NCBI RefSeq assembly: GCF_019351435.1
Contig: NZ_JAHWYN010000007.1
Location: forward strand, 1 to 64,000
Direction of reading: 5' to 3'
Source: Flavobacterium taihuense
GTDB taxonomy: Bacteria > Bacteroidota > Bacteroidia > Flavobacteriales > Flavobacteriaceae
DNA: 64,000 nt
The number at the start of each line of letters is the position of its first letter. The stretch's first letter is position 1. Below, piece after piece: positions 8,806-18,524 of this stretch. Made by a program: the position numbers and the translations under genes. A model generated the notes under the pieces. It saw nothing but the letters and a program-made list of their open reading frames with translations, ran no database searches and had not been told where the DNA came from.

Positions 8806-11800
8806 ATGCAAGAAGGAATTTCAGGTAAAATAGCCCATTTTTTCATCAATTCGAAGTTAACAATACTGTTGATGGTGGCTTTGATGATTATAGGAGTGTA
8901 CAGTTCGTTTCTAATCCCAAGGGAGGAAGAACCACAAATAAATGTTCCGATGGCCGACGTAATGGTGGGTTATCCCGGCGCTAATCCAGCCGAAGTAGAG
9001 AGTCGTGTGATCAAGCCTTTGGAGAAAGTAATCTCGAATATCAAAGGAGTTGAACACGTGCACAGTATGGCCATGAACGGTCAGGCGATGTTGATTGTAC
9101 AATTTTTTGTGGGTCAGGATGTGGAGCGTTCGTATGTAAAATTATATGACGAATTGGCGAAACACGAAGATATGTTTCCGCAAGGTGTGTACAAACCGAT
9201 GGTAAAAACCCGCTCGATTGATGATGTGCCGATGCTGGGATTAACGCTTTGGAGCGAGAAACAAGATGCTTTTCAATTGCGTCAGCTTGCCGAAGAAGTG
9301 ACTTCGGAAATTGAGAAAGTAAAGGATGTCGCCATTACTAAGGAAATTGGCGGAAACAATCGTGAACTGAAAGTGATTTTGGACAAAGATAAAATGGCCG
9401 AAAATGGCGTGGATGCTTTGGGCGTTATGCAAATGATTCAGGCGAATAATGGCAGTTCACAATCGGGTAGTTTTGTCAATGCGGACAAAGAATATTTGGT
9501 TACCACGGGACAATTTTTATCGAATGCCGAAGATGTGGAAAACTTGGTGGTCGGTGTGAATAAAAACCTGCCTGTCTATTTAAAACAAGTCGCCAAAGTG
9601 CAAGATGGTCCCTCTACAGCCAAAAGTTATGTGTCATTTGGATATGGCAAAGCCAATGAAAAATTCAAAACTGCTAAATCTGAATATCCTGCCGTGACGA
9701 TCTCTGTGGGGAAAGTGAAAGGTGCTGATGCGATGAAAATATCGGCAAAAATCATTGCCAAAGTAGAACAATTAAAAAAGAGCTTAATTCCAAATGATGT
9801 ACACGTTGAAGTAACCCGAAACTATGGGGAAACGGCTTCAGACAAAGTGGGCGAATTATTGATGCACTTAGGAATTGCAATTATTGCGGTGACCATTTTA
9901 GTAATGCTTGCTATGGGCTGGCGCGGTGGATTGGTGGTTTTCTTTTCGGTTCCTTTGACGTTTGCGCTGACATTATTTGCGTATTATTTGTTGGGTTACA
10001 CCCTGAACAGAATCACACTTTTTGCCTTGGTATTTGTGGTGGGAATTGTAGTCGATGACAGTATTATTATTGCCGAGAATATGCACCGCCATTTCAAAAT
10101 GAAGCGACTGCCATTCAAACAAGCTGCGATTTATGCGATTAACGAAGTGGGAAATCCAACAATTTTGGCAACATTTACCGTAATTGCGGCAATACTTCCT
10201 ATGGCGTTTGTATCTGGAATGATGGGACCTTATATGAGTCCGATGCCAATTGGTGCTTCGATTGCAATGTTATTATCGTTGTTTGTGGCCTTGACGGTTA
10301 CACCATATTTGGGATATCATTTATTACAAGAAAAAGAAGAGCAAGAACACAAAGAATCCGAAGGAATGGAAACGAGTTGGGTGTATAAAATATACAACAA
10401 ACTGGAACGTCCTTTCTTGGAAAGCAGTGCCAAAAGACGCATTCTAGTTGCGGTAACGGTGGTATTGTTATTTGGATCTGTACTGATGTTTTTTACCAAA
10501 TCGGTAGTGGTAAAAATGTTGCCATTCGATAATAAAAATGAGTTTCAAGTGGTGATTGATATGCCCGAAGGAACAACCTTGGAACGCACGGCTGCCGTTA
10601 CCAAAGAAATTGCTCAATATCTTTCGACAAAACCCGAAGTGGTGGATTACCAAAATTATATTGGTACATCGGCCCCGATTACGTTCAACGGTTTGGTGCG
10701 TCACTATGATTTACGTGGCGGTAGCAATATGGCCGACATACAGGTGAATTTATTGCACAAAGAAGACCGTGATTTACAAAGTCACGCTATTGCAAGAGAG
10801 ATGCGTCCTGAGATTAAGAAAATTGCCAAGAAATATGGAGCCAATGTAAAAATCATTGAAGTGCCGCCAGGACCACCTGTTTTATCGACTTTGGTAGCCG
10901 AGATTTATGGGCCAAATTATAAGGAACAAATAAAAGTTGCCAAGCAAGTAAAATCGATTCTGGAAAAGACCATTGATATTGTGGATGTTGACTGGATGGT
11001 TGAAGACAATCAAACGGAATATAAACTGAAAATCGACAAAGAAAAAGCGATGCTAAACGGCATTGCACCTCAACAAGTGGTAGGTAATCTAACGTATTTA
11101 TTGAAAGAATATCCGGTTTCGAATTTGTATGATGAAAACTCCAATGATAATGTAGGCATCGTTCTTTCGCTTGACGACAAAGACAAAACGAGTTTGCAGG
11201 ATATTCAGAATCTAAAAATAAAAGGAAGCCAAGGGAATATGATTCCGGTGAGCGATTTGGTAAAAGTAGAAATAGACACTTTACAAAAAACCATTTACAG
11301 AAAAGACCAAAAACGTGTGGTTTATGTAACCGCTGATATGGCTGGAGCGCTGGAAAGTCCCGTGTATGCCATTTTGGGAATGAATGAAAAACTGGCAAAA
11401 ATGCAATTGCCAAGCGGCTATAAAGTCAACGAACTCTACATGGAACAGCCAACAGACGAAAGTGATTTTACCGTAAAATGGGATGGCGAATGGCAAATTA
11501 CTTTAGAAGTATTCCGTGATTTAGGAGTCGCATTTATGGTGGTTATCGTGATTATTTACATGCTGATTGTGGGTTGGTTCCAAAACTTCAAAACACCAAT
11601 GGTGATGATGTTGGCCATTCCGCTTTCGCTAATAGGCATTGTGTTTGGTCACTGGTTACTGAATGCTTATTTCACAGCTACCTCTTTCATCGGAATGATT
11701 GCATTGGCTGGAGTGATGGTGAGGAACTCGGTATTGCTAATCGATTTTATCGAAATCCGACTCAACGAGGGAGTACCCTTGAAACAAGCCATAATTGAGG

Positions 11801-11997
11801 CTGGTGCGGTACGTACTACTCCTATTTTGTTAACCACAGGTGCCGTAGTTATTGGAGCTTCTATTATTTTGTTTGACCCAATCTTTCAAGGTTTGGCGAT
11901 TTCATTGGTATTTGGAGCCATTGTTTCTACAGTGTTGACCTTGTTGGTAGTGCCTTTGATTTACTATATCACTGAGAGAAAAAAATGGGAGAAATAA
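8806..11997 (+). CDS. RND-family efflux pump inner-membrane subunit (AcrB/AcrF-like)
   Basis: 1,063 residues, the full length of an RND permease, with 12 predicted membrane segments and two large periplasmic loops after TM1 and TM7. The proton-relay motif GIVVDDSIIIAEN in TM4 places Asp417 and Asp418 as the acidic pair. In TM10 the usual Lys is replaced by Arg973 (GVMVRNSVLLIDF), as in one AcrB-like subgroup. These features suggest a proton-driven exporter of hydrophobic or amphiphilic compounds rather than the CusA metal class, but substrates cannot be read from sequence. It is the third gene of the efflux operon and is followed by a large inverted repeat. Confidence 0.93.
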   Translation: MQEGISGKIAHFFINSKLTILLMVALMIIGVYSSFLIPREEEPQINVPMADVMVGYPGANPAEVESRVIKPLEKVISNIKGVEHVHSMAMNGQAMLIVQFFVGQDVERSYVKLYDELAKHEDMFPQGVYKPMVKTRSIDDVPMLGLTLWSEKQDAFQLRQLAEEVTSEIEKVKDVAITKEIGGNNRELKVILDKDKMAENGVDALGVMQMIQANNGSSQSGSFVNADKEYLVTTGQFLSNAEDVENLVVGVNKNLPVYLKQVAKVQDGPSTAKSYVSFGYGKANEKFKTAKSEYPAVTISVGKVKGADAMKISAKIIAKVEQLKKSLIPNDVHVEVTRNYGETASDKVGELLMHLGIAIIAVTILVMLAMGWRGGLVVFFSVPLTFALTLFAYYLLGYTLNRITLFALVFVVGIVVDDSIIIAENMHRHFKMKRLPFKQAAIYAINEVGNPTILATFTVIAAILPMAFVSGMMGPYMSPMPIGASIAMLLSLFVALTVTPYLGYHLLQEKEEQEHKESEGMETSWVYKIYNKLERPFLESSAKRRILVAVTVVLLFGSVLMFFTKSVVVKMLPFDNKNEFQVVIDMPEGTTLERTAAVTKEIAQYLSTKPEVVDYQNYIGTSAPITFNGLVRHYDLRGGSNMADIQVNLLHKEDRDLQSHAIAREMRPEIKKIAKKYGANVKIIEVPPGPPVLSTLVAEIYGPNYKEQIKVAKQVKSILEKTIDIVDVDWMVEDNQTEYKLKIDKEKAMLNGIAPQQVVGNLTYLLKEYPVSNLYDENSNDNVGIVLSLDDKDKTSLQDIQNLKIKGSQGNMIPVSDLVKVEIDTLQKTIYRKDQKRVVYVTADMAGALESPVYAILGMNEKLAKMQLPSGYKVNELYMEQPTDESDFTVKWDGEWQITLEVFRDLGVAFMVVIVIIYMLIVGWFQNFKTPMVMMLAIPLSLIGIVFGHWLLNAYFTATSFIGMIALAGVMVRNSVLLIDFIEIRLNEGVPLKQAIIEAGAVRTTPILLTTGAVVIGASIILFDPIFQGLAISLVFGAIVSTVLTLLVVPLIYYITERKKWEK

Positions 11998-12009
11998 AAA
12001 ATAATTTTT

Positions 12010-12144
12010 AAACACATAGAAACATAGATTATAATAGAAACAAAAAAAGACGCTTTGCTTAAGATAGTTCTCATAGAACTATGAGTAAAATGTATTTTTC
12101 TAAAACATTCTAATTTATAAAAAAATCTATGTTTCTATGTGTTT
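12010..12144. repeat. MITE-like element with 21-bp perfect inverted ends
   Basis: AAACACATAGAAACATAGATT (12010-12030) is the exact reverse complement of 12124-12144, enclosing 93 AT-rich bases. The centre holds two mutually exclusive hairpins: ATAGTTCT-CAT-AGAACTAT (12064-12082) and CTCATAG-AA-CTATGAG (12070-12085). There is no coding potential. The layout suggests a non-autonomous mobile or REP-like element between the pump gene and the PII-like gene. It may also attenuate or stabilise the transcript there. Confidence 0.6.
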
Positions 12145-12169
12145 AATTTTAATCTAATAAACTAAAAAA

Positions 12170-12475
12170 ATGAAATTACTACTCATAACCGCAGTCAAAG
12201 AATTTGAAAAAGAAATCAAGCAATTGCTCAAAAAGGCAGCCGTTCATTCCTTTTCCTATCAAGAGGTAAAAGGATACAAAAACAGTGCAGGAGAAGCAGT
12301 TGAATCTAATTGGTTTGGAAGCGAAATGAATGAAACCGAGTCCATCCTTTTTTATGCTTTTGCAGCAAAAGAAAAAGTAGACACTCTATATGAACTTGTG
12401 GAATATTTCAATAGAGAGCAGGAATCGCTATCACACATTCATATTGCTGTTCTTAACATCGAAAAATCAAATTAA
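12170..12475 (+). CDS. Small PII-like (GlnB-superfamily) protein
   Basis: 101 residues, cytoplasmic. The N terminus MKLLLITAVKEFEKEIKQLLKKA and the C-terminal strand HIAVLNIEK fit the ferredoxin-like fold of PII-like proteins, with a middle segment (SYQEVKGYKNS..., about 29-52) where the T-loop would lie. The classical GlnB uridylylation motif is absent, so this is a divergent member and not GlnB itself. It follows an RND pump gene, a position in which PII-like proteins occur in other bacteria. A role in sensing or modulating efflux is inferred. The small membrane gene downstream starts 18 bases after its stop and is probably co-transcribed. Confidence 0.6.
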   Translation: MKLLLITAVKEFEKEIKQLLKKAAVHSFSYQEVKGYKNSAGEAVESNWFGSEMNETESILFYAFAAKEKVDTLYELVEYFNREQESLSHIHIAVLNIEKSN

Positions 12476-12493
12476 TCTTAAATATAAAAAACA

Positions 12494-12679
12494 ATGAAAA
12501 ATAGAATCGTACGAGCCGTTGCAGGTACTTTCATATTATTAAGTTTGCTATTAGCCCTCTATGTCAATCAAAATTGGTTGTGGTTTACGGCCTTTGTGGG
12601 TGCCAATTTATTACAATCGTCTATTACCAAATGGTGTTTGATGGACCAAATCTTGGATAAATTGGGAGTCAAAGACTAG
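12494..12679 (+). CDS. Small DUF2892-type inner-membrane protein
   Basis: 61 residues. Two hydrophobic stretches (about 8-22 and 28-45) are connected by a short loop (YVNQNW), and the C terminus reads CLMDQILDKLGVKD. This is the pattern of the YgaP-like transmembrane (DUF2892) family, which often has CPL or C...L motifs at the end of the second helix; here a single Cys48. The function of stand-alone members is unknown. It is probably co-transcribed with the PII-like gene and followed by a terminator. Confidence 0.7.
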   Translation: MKNRIVRAVAGTFILLSLLLALYVNQNWLWFTAFVGANLLQSSITKWCLMDQILDKLGVKD

Positions 12680-12700
12680 AAATTCAAACAAAATTTTATA

Positions 12701-12728
12701 AAAAACCGAAGCGAGTGTTTCGGTTTTT
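12701..12728. terminator. Intrinsic terminator between convergent genes
   Basis: AAAAACCGAA (12701-12710) pairs with TTCGGTTTTT (12719-12728) around an 8-base loop and is followed by more T. It closes the efflux/PII-like transcript and may also serve the minus-strand LuxR gene. Confidence 0.8.
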
Positions 12729-12742
12729 TTTATGCTATAAAA

Positions 12743-13483
12743 TCAAAGCATTCCTTGTCCTACAAGATCATGAATCAATTCTGAAACACGAGTTTTTCCT
12801 GATTTTTTAAGGATATTTACCCTATGGGTATTAACTGTATTTAGGCTAACAAATAATTTTTCAGCAATTTGTTCACTACTCAAACCCAATTCTATCAACT
12901 TGATAATCTCCAATTCGCGCTTGCTAAAAACAGTCCCAATTTGCAATAATTTTTCATTGGGAAATTTAAAATAAGACAAATCGTTTCCTACATAATAATG
13001 ATTTCTATTTTTTTTCCACCAATCAATCTGAGTGTGAATTTGAAGAACATAAACCGTTTTGATTGGTTCTTCTCTATAAAACAAATAACATTGAAAAAGT
13101 AAACTTTTATATTTCCCATCAGGTCCCAGTATTTTTAAATTCGATGACAGCATCGTTGTTCCTTCTCTGGCAATAAAGAGTTCCTGAGCCAATTTGAATA
13201 ATTTGGTTCTTCCTAAGCTATGTCTCTCAATATCATCTGGATGTGTAGCTTCAAAAAAATGATATGGCGTAACACTTTCAGGTGCTACTCCAATGATTTT
13301 AGTACTAAGTTTACTGGTAAACAAAATCTTCATTTGAATCAAATCACAGACAAAGAAAAACTGATTATTGATTTCCATACTCTTTTCGAGTTCAATCATT
13401 CGAGAATCATCAAAATTTATCCCCCTGAACCCAATTGGGGAAAAGGTTTTAATGAATTCATGAAATAAAGTATAGTCTGGCAT
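12743..13483 (-). CDS. PAS-domain transcription factor with LuxR-type helix-turn-helix
   Basis: 246 residues. The N-terminal two thirds contain a PAS-like fold (about 38-155; FFVCDLIQMKILFTSKLSTKIIG, then HPDDIERHS, then ILGPDGKYKSLLFQC). The C terminus is a GerE/LuxR helix-turn-helix (about 183-244; FSKRELEIIKLIELGLSSEQIAEKL, then VNTHRVNILKK). There is no receiver domain, so it is probably a one-component sensor regulator that reads a signal through PAS. It is transcribed away from the small secreted-protein genes that start at 13739 and could control them, but no operator is identified. Confidence 0.88.
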   Translation of the reverse strand: MPDYTLFHEFIKTFSPIGFRGINFDDSRMIELEKSMEINNQFFFVCDLIQMKILFTSKLSTKIIGVAPESVTPYHFFEATHPDDIERHSLGRTKLFKLAQELFIAREGTTMLSSNLKILGPDGKYKSLLFQCYLFYREEPIKTVYVLQIHTQIDWWKKNRNHYYVGNDLSYFKFPNEKLLQIGTVFSKRELEIIKLIELGLSSEQIAEKLFVSLNTVNTHRVNILKKSGKTRVSELIHDLVGQGML

Positions 13484-13581
13484 AAAATGAAGTTTAACTT
13501 ATAAAATAGAGCTCTAAAGTTATGTTAAATTAACAAAAAAAATAGTGATTACTAACTATTTTTTTTGTTAAAATAAAAATA

Positions 13582-13589
13582 TAAATTTG
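13582..13589 (+). promoter_or_regulatory. Candidate -7 box upstream of the secreted-protein genes
   Basis: TAAATTTG matches TAnnTTTG. The nearest TTTG (13564-13567) is only 14 bases upstream, short of usual spacing. If used, it would give a leader of about 140 bases before the ATG at 13739. A small AAAAATAG/CTATTTTT inversion overlaps the upstream part (about 13536-13565). Confidence 0.35.
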
Positions 13590-13738
13590 CGATAATTAGT
13601 TTAAAACCAATAAACAGACTTAAATTTTATACAAAATCAATAACCATATCTTATCATATTAACTAGTCTACAATAAAACTTATTTGAAACTTTTTTTCAC
13701 TCCATTTAGAAGATATTTATAAACCTAAAAATATAATT

Positions 13739-14437
13739 ATGAAGAAGATGTATTTATTTCTTATTCTGGCACTATTGATTGTATCAACTAAAGTATCTGC
13801 TCAGACAGAAGATACAAAGAAAAATATAGAAATAATAAAAAAGAATCTTGCTGAAAGTAAAGCGGCAATGAAAAAGTATGAGTGGATTGAAACCACCACT
13901 ACCTTTTTGAATGGAGGACAAAAAGGGGTCACTCAAAAACAATGTTATTATGCATTAGATGGAAAACTCACCAAAGTTGAAACTGGTGGTTCTGCCGAAG
14001 CTAAAAAACCAGGAGGATTGCGTGGCAAAATTGCTGAAAACAAAAAGGCTGAAATGTCTGATTACGCACAAAAAGCCATTGCAAAAATCCAAACTTACTT
14101 ACCCCCCGATTCTCAAAAAATTCAAAAAATTTATTCCGATGGAAAAGTAGCCATTCAAGTACTAGAACCTAATAAAAAATTCAAACTTAGCTTCCCTGAT
14201 TACAATGAAACAGGAGATTTACTTGCTATAAGTCTTGATATGGCTAACCAAAAAATCATTTCTATCACTGTGAGCACCTCTGTGAACACCCCTAATGAAA
14301 AAGTAGTATTCAACATTACTTATAGCAGCCTTCCAGATGGAACACAATACCCAGGAACTACAGTCCTTGATGCGCCAGCAAAAAACTTGAAAATAGAAAT
14401 TTTAAATTCAGGATTTAAAAATGCAGGGGTGAAATAA
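13739..14437 (+). CDS. Secreted hypothetical protein
   Basis: 232 residues with a clear signal peptide (about 1-21, ending VSAQ), so exported to the periplasm or beyond. The mature part is Lys-rich and predicted mixed alpha/beta, with a central helical KKPGGLRGKIAENKKAEMSDY segment and C-terminal beta strands (KVVFNITYSSLPDGTQYPGTTVLD). I do not recognise the family. The gene leads a run of three co-oriented small genes (14481 and 14996 follow) whose spacers are made of tetranucleotide repeats, so the three are probably co-transcribed. Confidence 0.75.
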   Translation: MKKMYLFLILALLIVSTKVSAQTEDTKKNIEIIKKNLAESKAAMKKYEWIETTTTFLNGGQKGVTQKQCYYALDGKLTKVETGGSAEAKKPGGLRGKIAENKKAEMSDYAQKAIAKIQTYLPPDSQKIQKIYSDGKVAIQVLEPNKKFKLSFPDYNETGDLLAISLDMANQKIISITVSTSVNTPNEKVVFNITYSSLPDGTQYPGTTVLDAPAKNLKIEILNSGFKNAGVK

Positions 14438-14452
14438 TTTTCATTAAAACAA

Positions 14453-14476
14453 AAACAAACAAACAAACAAACAAAC
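14453..14476 (+). repeat. (AAAC)6 tetranucleotide repeat before a start codon
   Basis: Six perfect AAAC units end four bases before the ATG at 14481 (then AATT ATG). The tract forms most of the spacer after the previous gene. It supplies the unstructured A-rich leader favoured for translation starts in Bacteroidetes, and as a slippage-prone repeat it could vary in length. Confidence 0.9.
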
Positions 14477-14480
14477 AATT

Positions 14481-14992
<512 letters not shown>

Positions 14993-14995
14993 ATT

Positions 14996-15607
14996 ATGAA
15001 AAATATCAGCTTAATACTAGTTGCTTTTTTATTCTCTGTAAGTATGAGTGCTCAGGAGAAAGGGTCAGTAGTACTTGATGTTTACGGAAGTTATATTTTT
15101 TCTGACAAAGTGGATTTTGATTATGGAAATATATACATTGGAGATGGTTTTGAATACGGAATTGGATTAGAATTTTTTCCTCAAAAATCGTCTTCTGTCG
15201 AAATTAAATACTTAAGAGTTGACAGTTCAATGAAAATTGATGTACCAGGAACTATCGACGATAGAAATGGAAACGGAGCTATGAACTACATTCTATTAGG
15301 AGGAAATCATTATTTTGACAATGGTAATAATGCAGTTCCATATTTAGGTGGAGGAATTGGTATGGGTATTGCAGAAGGTCCTTCTGGAGGAAGCGATACT
15401 AACTTTGCGTGGGAGATTAAAGGTGGTGTTAAAATAAAAACTAAATCTATTGTTTCTGTAAGCCTACAAGCGACACTTCAATCTATGATTGCAGCCGCAG
15501 GTACCGATACTTATTGGGGATATTATGGCCCTATAACGGTACAAGACTATGCTTACTCTTATCAATTTGGTTTGGGTGCTGTAATTGGGTTTAACTTCAA
15601 AAAATAA
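14996..15607 (+). CDS. Outer-membrane beta-barrel protein
   Basis: 203 residues: signal peptide (about 1-19, ending MSAQ), then alternating amphipathic strands rich in Gly, Tyr and Ser (VVLDVYGSYIFSDKVDF, YLGGGIGMGIAEG, GGVKIKTKSIVSVSLQATL). The C terminus FGLGAVIGFNFKK ends in an aromatic residue near the terminus, as in outer-membrane barrels. The size suggests an 8-stranded OmpW/OmpA-like barrel. The substrate is unknown. It is the last gene of the three-gene run and is followed by a terminator. Confidence 0.8.
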   Translation: MKNISLILVAFLFSVSMSAQEKGSVVLDVYGSYIFSDKVDFDYGNIYIGDGFEYGIGLEFFPQKSSSVEIKYLRVDSSMKIDVPGTIDDRNGNGAMNYILLGGNHYFDNGNNAVPYLGGGIGMGIAEGPSGGSDTNFAWEIKGGVKIKTKSIVSVSLQATLQSMIAAAGTDTYWGYYGPITVQDYAYSYQFGLGAVIGFNFKK

Positions 15608-15620
15608 GATCAACAACAAT

Positions 15621-15656
15621 AAAAAGAGGCTGTCTGATAAAGTACAGCCTCTTTTT
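15621..15656 (+). terminator. Intrinsic terminator after the beta-barrel gene
   Basis: AAAAAGAGGCTGT (15621-15633) pairs with ACAGCCTCTTTTT (15644-15656) around a 10-base loop, followed by T-rich sequence. Confidence 0.88.
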
Positions 15657-15799
15657 ATTTCTCTAAAAGTAATTTCATTACTGTTTCACAAGATAAAACT
15701 CACTAATATACTTTAAACATTTTTTAAAATGGAAAAAAATGGTTAAATTTAGAGACTTTATTTTTTTTCTAGTAAATATTAACTTACACCAAATAACCA

Positions 15800-18157
15800 A
15801 TGAAAGTAAAACAAAAACTAAGAAAAATTTACACTATTCACTTTTGTATTTTACTGATGGCAATAGTATCGGGAAAAGCACAAAACACGACAAGTGAACT
15901 TGATCGTTCCATACTTCCCATAAAAGAGCCAGTACGAAAAACCTACACAGAACTTGATGTACGTAATGCCACACCACCAGCCCGATTTAATGTTACTGCG
16001 CCAAAAGGAGCTCCAAATGTAGTTGTAATACTAATTGACGATATGGGGTTTGGAGTTTCCGAAGCTTTTGGAGGCCCTGTTACTACTCCAAACATGGATA
16101 AATTGGCTGATAATGGATTAAAATACAACAGATTCCATACTACATCACTTTGTTCACCAACAAGAGTAGCATTACTTACAGGATACAATCATCACAGTAA
16201 TAATATGGGGTGCATTGGAGAGGCTGCAACCACCTTTACTGGATATACATCTGTAAGACCACAAACCATTACTCCAATGGCCGAAGTGCTTCGCCAAAAT
16301 GGGTATAATACCGCTGCTTTTGGTAAATACCATGAAACTCCACCATGGGAAATCTCCAATTCAGGTCCACAAGACCGTTGGCCAACCCGTTCTGGATTTG
16401 AAAAATTCTATGGTTTTATAGGCGGAGAGACCAATCAGTGGGCACCTTTAGTTTATGATGGAGTAACACTAGTTGAAACACCCGAAGATCCTAAATATCA
16501 CTTTACAACCGATATGACCAACCAAGCTATTTCTTGGGTACGTTTTCAGCAAGCATTATCACCAGATAAGCCATTTTTTATGTATTATGCACCAGGAGCT
16601 ACTCATGCACCGCATCACGTTCCTGCAGAATGGATCGAAAAATACAAAGGAAAATTTGACCAAGGTTGGGATAAAGTAAGACAACAAACCTTAGAGCGTC
16701 AAATTAAATTAGGTGTTGTACCACCAGATACTAAACTTGCTCCAAAACCTGCAGCTATAAAAGATTGGGATAAACTTTCGGCCGATGAGAAGAAATTATT
16801 TTCACGTCAAATGGAAGTCTACGCAGGATTTGCAGAACAAACCGATTATGAAGCCGGAAGACTTATTTCCAGTCTTGAAAAATTAGGTGTTTTAGACAAT
16901 ACCATAATCGTATTCATAGCCGGTGATAACGGTGCTAGTGCCGAAGGACAAATGAACGGGATGTTTAGTGAAATGACTTATTTTAGTGGAATTCCTGAAA
17001 CCGTTCCAGATATGTTGAAACATTATGACGAATGGGGTTCTGAAAGTACGTATCCACACTTTTCAGCGGGGTGGGCAGTTGCTATGGACGCTCCTTTTTC
17101 TTACACAAAACAAGTAGCATCTGATTTTGGGGGTACAAGAAACGGAATGATCATTCAATGGCCAGCAGGAATCAAAACTAAAGGTGAAGTATGTTCACAA
17201 TTTGGACATGTTATAGACATCGCTCCAACTATTTATGAGGCAACAAAAATACCTGCCCCAAAAATGGTAAATGGTATTCAACAAGATCCTATAGAAGGAA
17301 CTAGCCTATATTATACTTTTAATGACGTTAAAGCAAAAGAACAACACACAGTACAATACTTTGAAATGTTTGGTAACAGAGGAATATACCAAGATGGATG
17401 GTTTGCACGTACCGTTCACAGACCTGCTTGGCAACAAAAACCTAATAGCACACTTCAAGAAGACAAATGGGAATTATATAACACCATACAGGACTTTAGT
17501 TTGAATGTTGATTTAGCTTCTAAAAATGATAAAAAACTCAAAACAATGCAGGAATTATTCATGAAAGAAGCCGAAAAATTCCATGTCTTACCTCTTGATG
17601 ACCGTTTGTTGGAGAGAACCAACGCCGAATTAATGGGCAGACCAACAGTAATGGGCAATAGAAATACCGTAACTTATGGCGAGGGCATGAAAGGAATGGG
17701 AGTTGATATTTTTATCGATTTGAGAAATACAGCCTATACGATCACTTCAGAAGTAGCAGTAGATACTAACGGTAACGGTGTTATTGTATGTCAAGGAGGA
17801 CGATTTGGCGGTCTGTCTTTTTACATAAAAGATGGAAAACCTGCTTTTAGTTATAATTATTTGGGAATGGAATCAACCCAAATAATAGCTCCTGAAGCTC
17901 TGAAACCTGGAAATTATAAATTGGAATATGATTTCAAATATGATGGAGGAGGAATGGGTAAAGGAGGTATTGGAACTATTTCCGTAAACGGAAAAAAAGT
18001 TGCGGAAAAAAGAATTGAAAAAACACAGCCTGGACTATTCTCTGTTGACGACTTAGCTGATATCGGTGTAGACGATGGTACTCACGTCGCTGATTATGGC
18101 AAGTCCTCAAAATTCAATGGTAAAATTGAGTACGTAACTATTGAAAAAAGAAAATAA
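15800..18157 (+). CDS. Secreted arylsulfatase
   Basis: 785 residues with an N-terminal hydrophobic signal (about 8-27, ending GKAQ). The sulfatase fold begins at NVVVILIDDMGFG (metal-binding Asp pair). The active-site signature LCSPTRVALLTG has Cys118 in the C-x-P-x-R context that is converted to formylglycine. Other family motifs are HETPPWEIS, GDNGAS and TRNGMIIQWP. After the catalytic part (to about 600) a C-terminal beta-rich region (about 630-785) completes the long arylsulfatase type. It would hydrolyse sulfate esters outside the cytoplasm; the substrate is unknown. No formylglycine-generating enzyme, polysaccharide lyase or SusCD pair is adjacent, so this is not a typical polysaccharide utilisation locus. 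Confidence 0.92.
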   Translation: MKVKQKLRKIYTIHFCILLMAIVSGKAQNTTSELDRSILPIKEPVRKTYTELDVRNATPPARFNVTAPKGAPNVVVILIDDMGFGVSEAFGGPVTTPNMDKLADNGLKYNRFHTTSLCSPTRVALLTGYNHHSNNMGCIGEAATTFTGYTSVRPQTITPMAEVLRQNGYNTAAFGKYHETPPWEISNSGPQDRWPTRSGFEKFYGFIGGETNQWAPLVYDGVTLVETPEDPKYHFTTDMTNQAISWVRFQQALSPDKPFFMYYAPGATHAPHHVPAEWIEKYKGKFDQGWDKVRQQTLERQIKLGVVPPDTKLAPKPAAIKDWDKLSADEKKLFSRQMEVYAGFAEQTDYEAGRLISSLEKLGVLDNTIIVFIAGDNGASAEGQMNGMFSEMTYFSGIPETVPDMLKHYDEWGSESTYPHFSAGWAVAMDAPFSYTKQVASDFGGTRNGMIIQWPAGIKTKGEVCSQFGHVIDIAPTIYEATKIPAPKMVNGIQQDPIEGTSLYYTFNDVKAKEQHTVQYFEMFGNRGIYQDGWFARTVHRPAWQQKPNSTLQEDKWELYNTIQDFSLNVDLASKNDKKLKTMQELFMKEAEKFHVLPLDDRLLERTNAELMGRPTVMGNRNTVTYGEGMKGMGVDIFIDLRNTAYTITSEVAVDTNGNGVIVCQGGRFGGLSFYIKDGKPAFSYNYLGMESTQIIAPEALKPGNYKLEYDFKYDGGGMGKGGIGTISVNGKKVAEKRIEKTQPGLFSVDDLADIGVDDGTHVADYGKSSKFNGKIEYVTIEKRK

Positions 18158-18524
18158 TTATTCAAAGAGGTCAAACCTTATCAGGTTATATTAAAAAATA
18201 ACAGTTAAAAACCGAAACAAAAGTTTCGGTTTTTTTTTGCCTTGAATTAAAAAAAACAATTCGTTTTATGTTTTTTTAACCAATATTTACTTGTGTATTG
18301 TAAATGGATTTTTTCATGAAAAAAGAAAAAAATTATTAAAAAAAAACATATTAAAACACTAATTATCAGTATATTTATACATGCATTTTTTTTCTGTTTA
18401 AAAACAGAAAAAAACAACTATTCCTAGACTTTAGCACTAATTAATACTTAGAATTTTGAAACAAGTTTAAAATTTAAAGTATTTAAAGACAGACAGACAA
18501 CTTAAATATTAAAATCATTAAGCG
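18158..18524. other. Intergenic region without a gene
   Basis: 367 bases between the arylsulfatase and MarC-like genes. It holds the terminator described next, a small AACCT-TATC-AGGTT hairpin just after the stop, and otherwise A/T runs. No ORF or confident promoter is visible. Confidence 0.6.
18207..18234 (+). terminator. Intrinsic terminator after arylsulfatase
   Basis: AAAAACCGAAAC (18207-18218) pairs with GTTTCGGTTTTT (18223-18234) around a 4-base loop, followed by a T tract. Confidence 0.88.

Noticed and set aside
10853-11413. 186-codon open frame on the minus strand inside the RND pump gene
   Set aside because: It is antisense to a strongly conserved pump sequence, has Phe/Leu/Ser-rich composition typical of reversed membrane-protein codons, and has no recognisable domain or promoter.
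15800-18157. Polysaccharide utilisation locus around the arylsulfatase
   Set aside because: There is no SusC/SusD pair, glycoside hydrolase, lyase or second sulfatase nearby, so the sulfatase stands alone.
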